In this document: positions 63,600 through 64,000 of the stretch, piece by piece
Numbering within the stretch: the stretch's first letter is position 1
Layout of the letters: each line of letters opens with the position of its first letter
From: Neobacillus drentensis NBRC 102427
GTDB lineage: Bacteria > Bacillota > Bacilli > Bacillales > Cytobacillaceae
NCBI RefSeq assembly: GCF_001591445.1
Contig: NZ_BCUX01000026.1
Location: 1-64,000, forward strand
DNA length: 64,000 nucleotides
Reading direction: 5' to 3'
The notes under the pieces: generated by a model
The model's input: only the letters and a program-made list of their open reading frames with translations
Databases searched by the model: none
What the model was told of the DNA's origin: nothing
Program-made: the position numbers and the translations under genes

Positions 63600-64000
63600 T
63601 CAAGACCAGGCACTCATTTTTGAACTTAGTACACCAGGACGCATCGGCTACAGTCTGCCAGAAATGGATGTACCGGAACTAGATCTAAGCGCCCTTCTTC
63701 CTGACGGTTATCTTCGTACAGAAGAGCCAGAACTTCCGGAAGTTTCGGAGCTTGATATTATGCGCCACTACACGGCTCTCTCGAGAAGGAATCATGGGGT
63801 CGATTCAGGATTCTATCCACTTGGCTCTTGTACAATGAAATATAATCCAAAAATCAATGAAAATGTAGCGCGTTTTAACGGTTTTGCTCATGTTCATCCG
63901 CTTCAAGACGAAAGCTCTGTTCAAGGTGCCCTTGAGCTTTTATACGATTTGCAAGAGCATTTAATCGAAATTACAGGAATGGACGAAGTGACCCTTCAGC
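63592..64000 (+). CDS. gcvPB: glycine dehydrogenase (decarboxylating) subunit 2, partial
   Basis: The gene starts at ATG 63592 ([13 protein letters not shown]), with GGGGGATTTGC upstream, inside the end of gcvPA. The visible 136 residues include [30 protein letters not shown], the GcvPB hallmark. The PLP lysine lies beyond the window edge. Truncated only by the window. Confidence 0.95.
   Translation, partial: MHNQDQALIFELSTPGRIGYSLPEMDVPELDLSALLPDGYLRTEEPELPEVSELDIMRHYTALSRRNHGVDSGFYPLGSCTMKYNPKINENVARFNGFAHVHPLQDESSVQGALELLYDLQEHLIEITGMDEVTLQ

Overview
The window is chromosomal DNA from a spore-former-type Bacillaceae (Bacillus/Neobacillus-like). Its backbone follows the Bacillus subtilis yqf-yqg-yqh gene order almost gene for gene: ispH, yqfQ, cshB, nfo, yqfT, zur, yqfW, yqfX, ispG, yqfZ, yqgB, yqgC, sodA, yqgE, pbpA, pstSCAB1B2, rpmG, yqgN, yqgO, gluP, yqgQ, glcK, yqgU, yqgV, yqgW, yqgX, yqgY, yqzE, comG, yqhG, yqhH, gcvT-gcvPA-gcvPB. 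The species call is inference from synteny and protein resemblance only; no database search was possible.

Backbone left of the insertion (1-36437). It holds isoprenoid enzymes (ispH, ispG), an RNA helicase and endonuclease IV, a zinc-uptake operon (znuC-znuB-zur) behind a promoter with a Zur-type operator, an Fnr-like regulator, superoxide dismutase, PbpA, and a phosphate (pst-phoU) operon behind an 11-bp-periodic array of Pho boxes. After these come rpmG, folate, lactate dehydrogenase, rhomboid protease and glucokinase genes, several small conserved proteins, and the 3' half of the comG competence-pilus operon (comGD, GE, GF, GG, yqzE).

Insertion (about 36438-55880, 19,441 bp). comGC, the major competence pseudopilin gene, is split. 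Its first 23 codons lie at 55943-55879 and the rest at 36440-36182. The two element ends, rejoined, make a perfectly centred dyad (10-bp arms, 16-bp spacing, GT core), the expected form of an attP for the 471-aa large serine integrase at the right end. Joining the two comGC pieces at that GT restores an in-frame prepilin. The cargo is mostly defence-like: a Pycsar-like module (a three-helix DUF5706/PycTM-type effector divergent from two class III nucleotide cyclases), a frameshifted McrA-like HNH restriction gene, and a type I-C CRISPR-Cas effector set. That set is cas3, cas5c, cas8c with an internal cas11c start, and cas7c, with a 39-repeat array but no cas4, cas1 or cas2. There are also a small resolvase, a NUMOD4/HNH endonuclease, two proteins of unknown function and one decayed winged-helix gene. 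No phage structural genes and no conjugation genes are visible.

Backbone right of the insertion (55881-64000). It holds the 5' part of comG (comGA, comGB, start of comGC), yqhG, yqhH (SNF2 helicase), and a tandem glycine riboswitch controlling the glycine-cleavage genes gcvT, gcvPA and gcvPB (gcvPB runs off the window).

How the parts fit (inference): the element gives the host two or three antiphage layers while disabling its DNA-uptake pilus. This would block transformation-mediated curing of the element as well as entry of other DNA. Because adaptation genes are absent, the array should be a fixed memory unless another locus supplies Cas1-Cas2. A duplicated spacer and decaying trailer-end repeats fit an ageing array.
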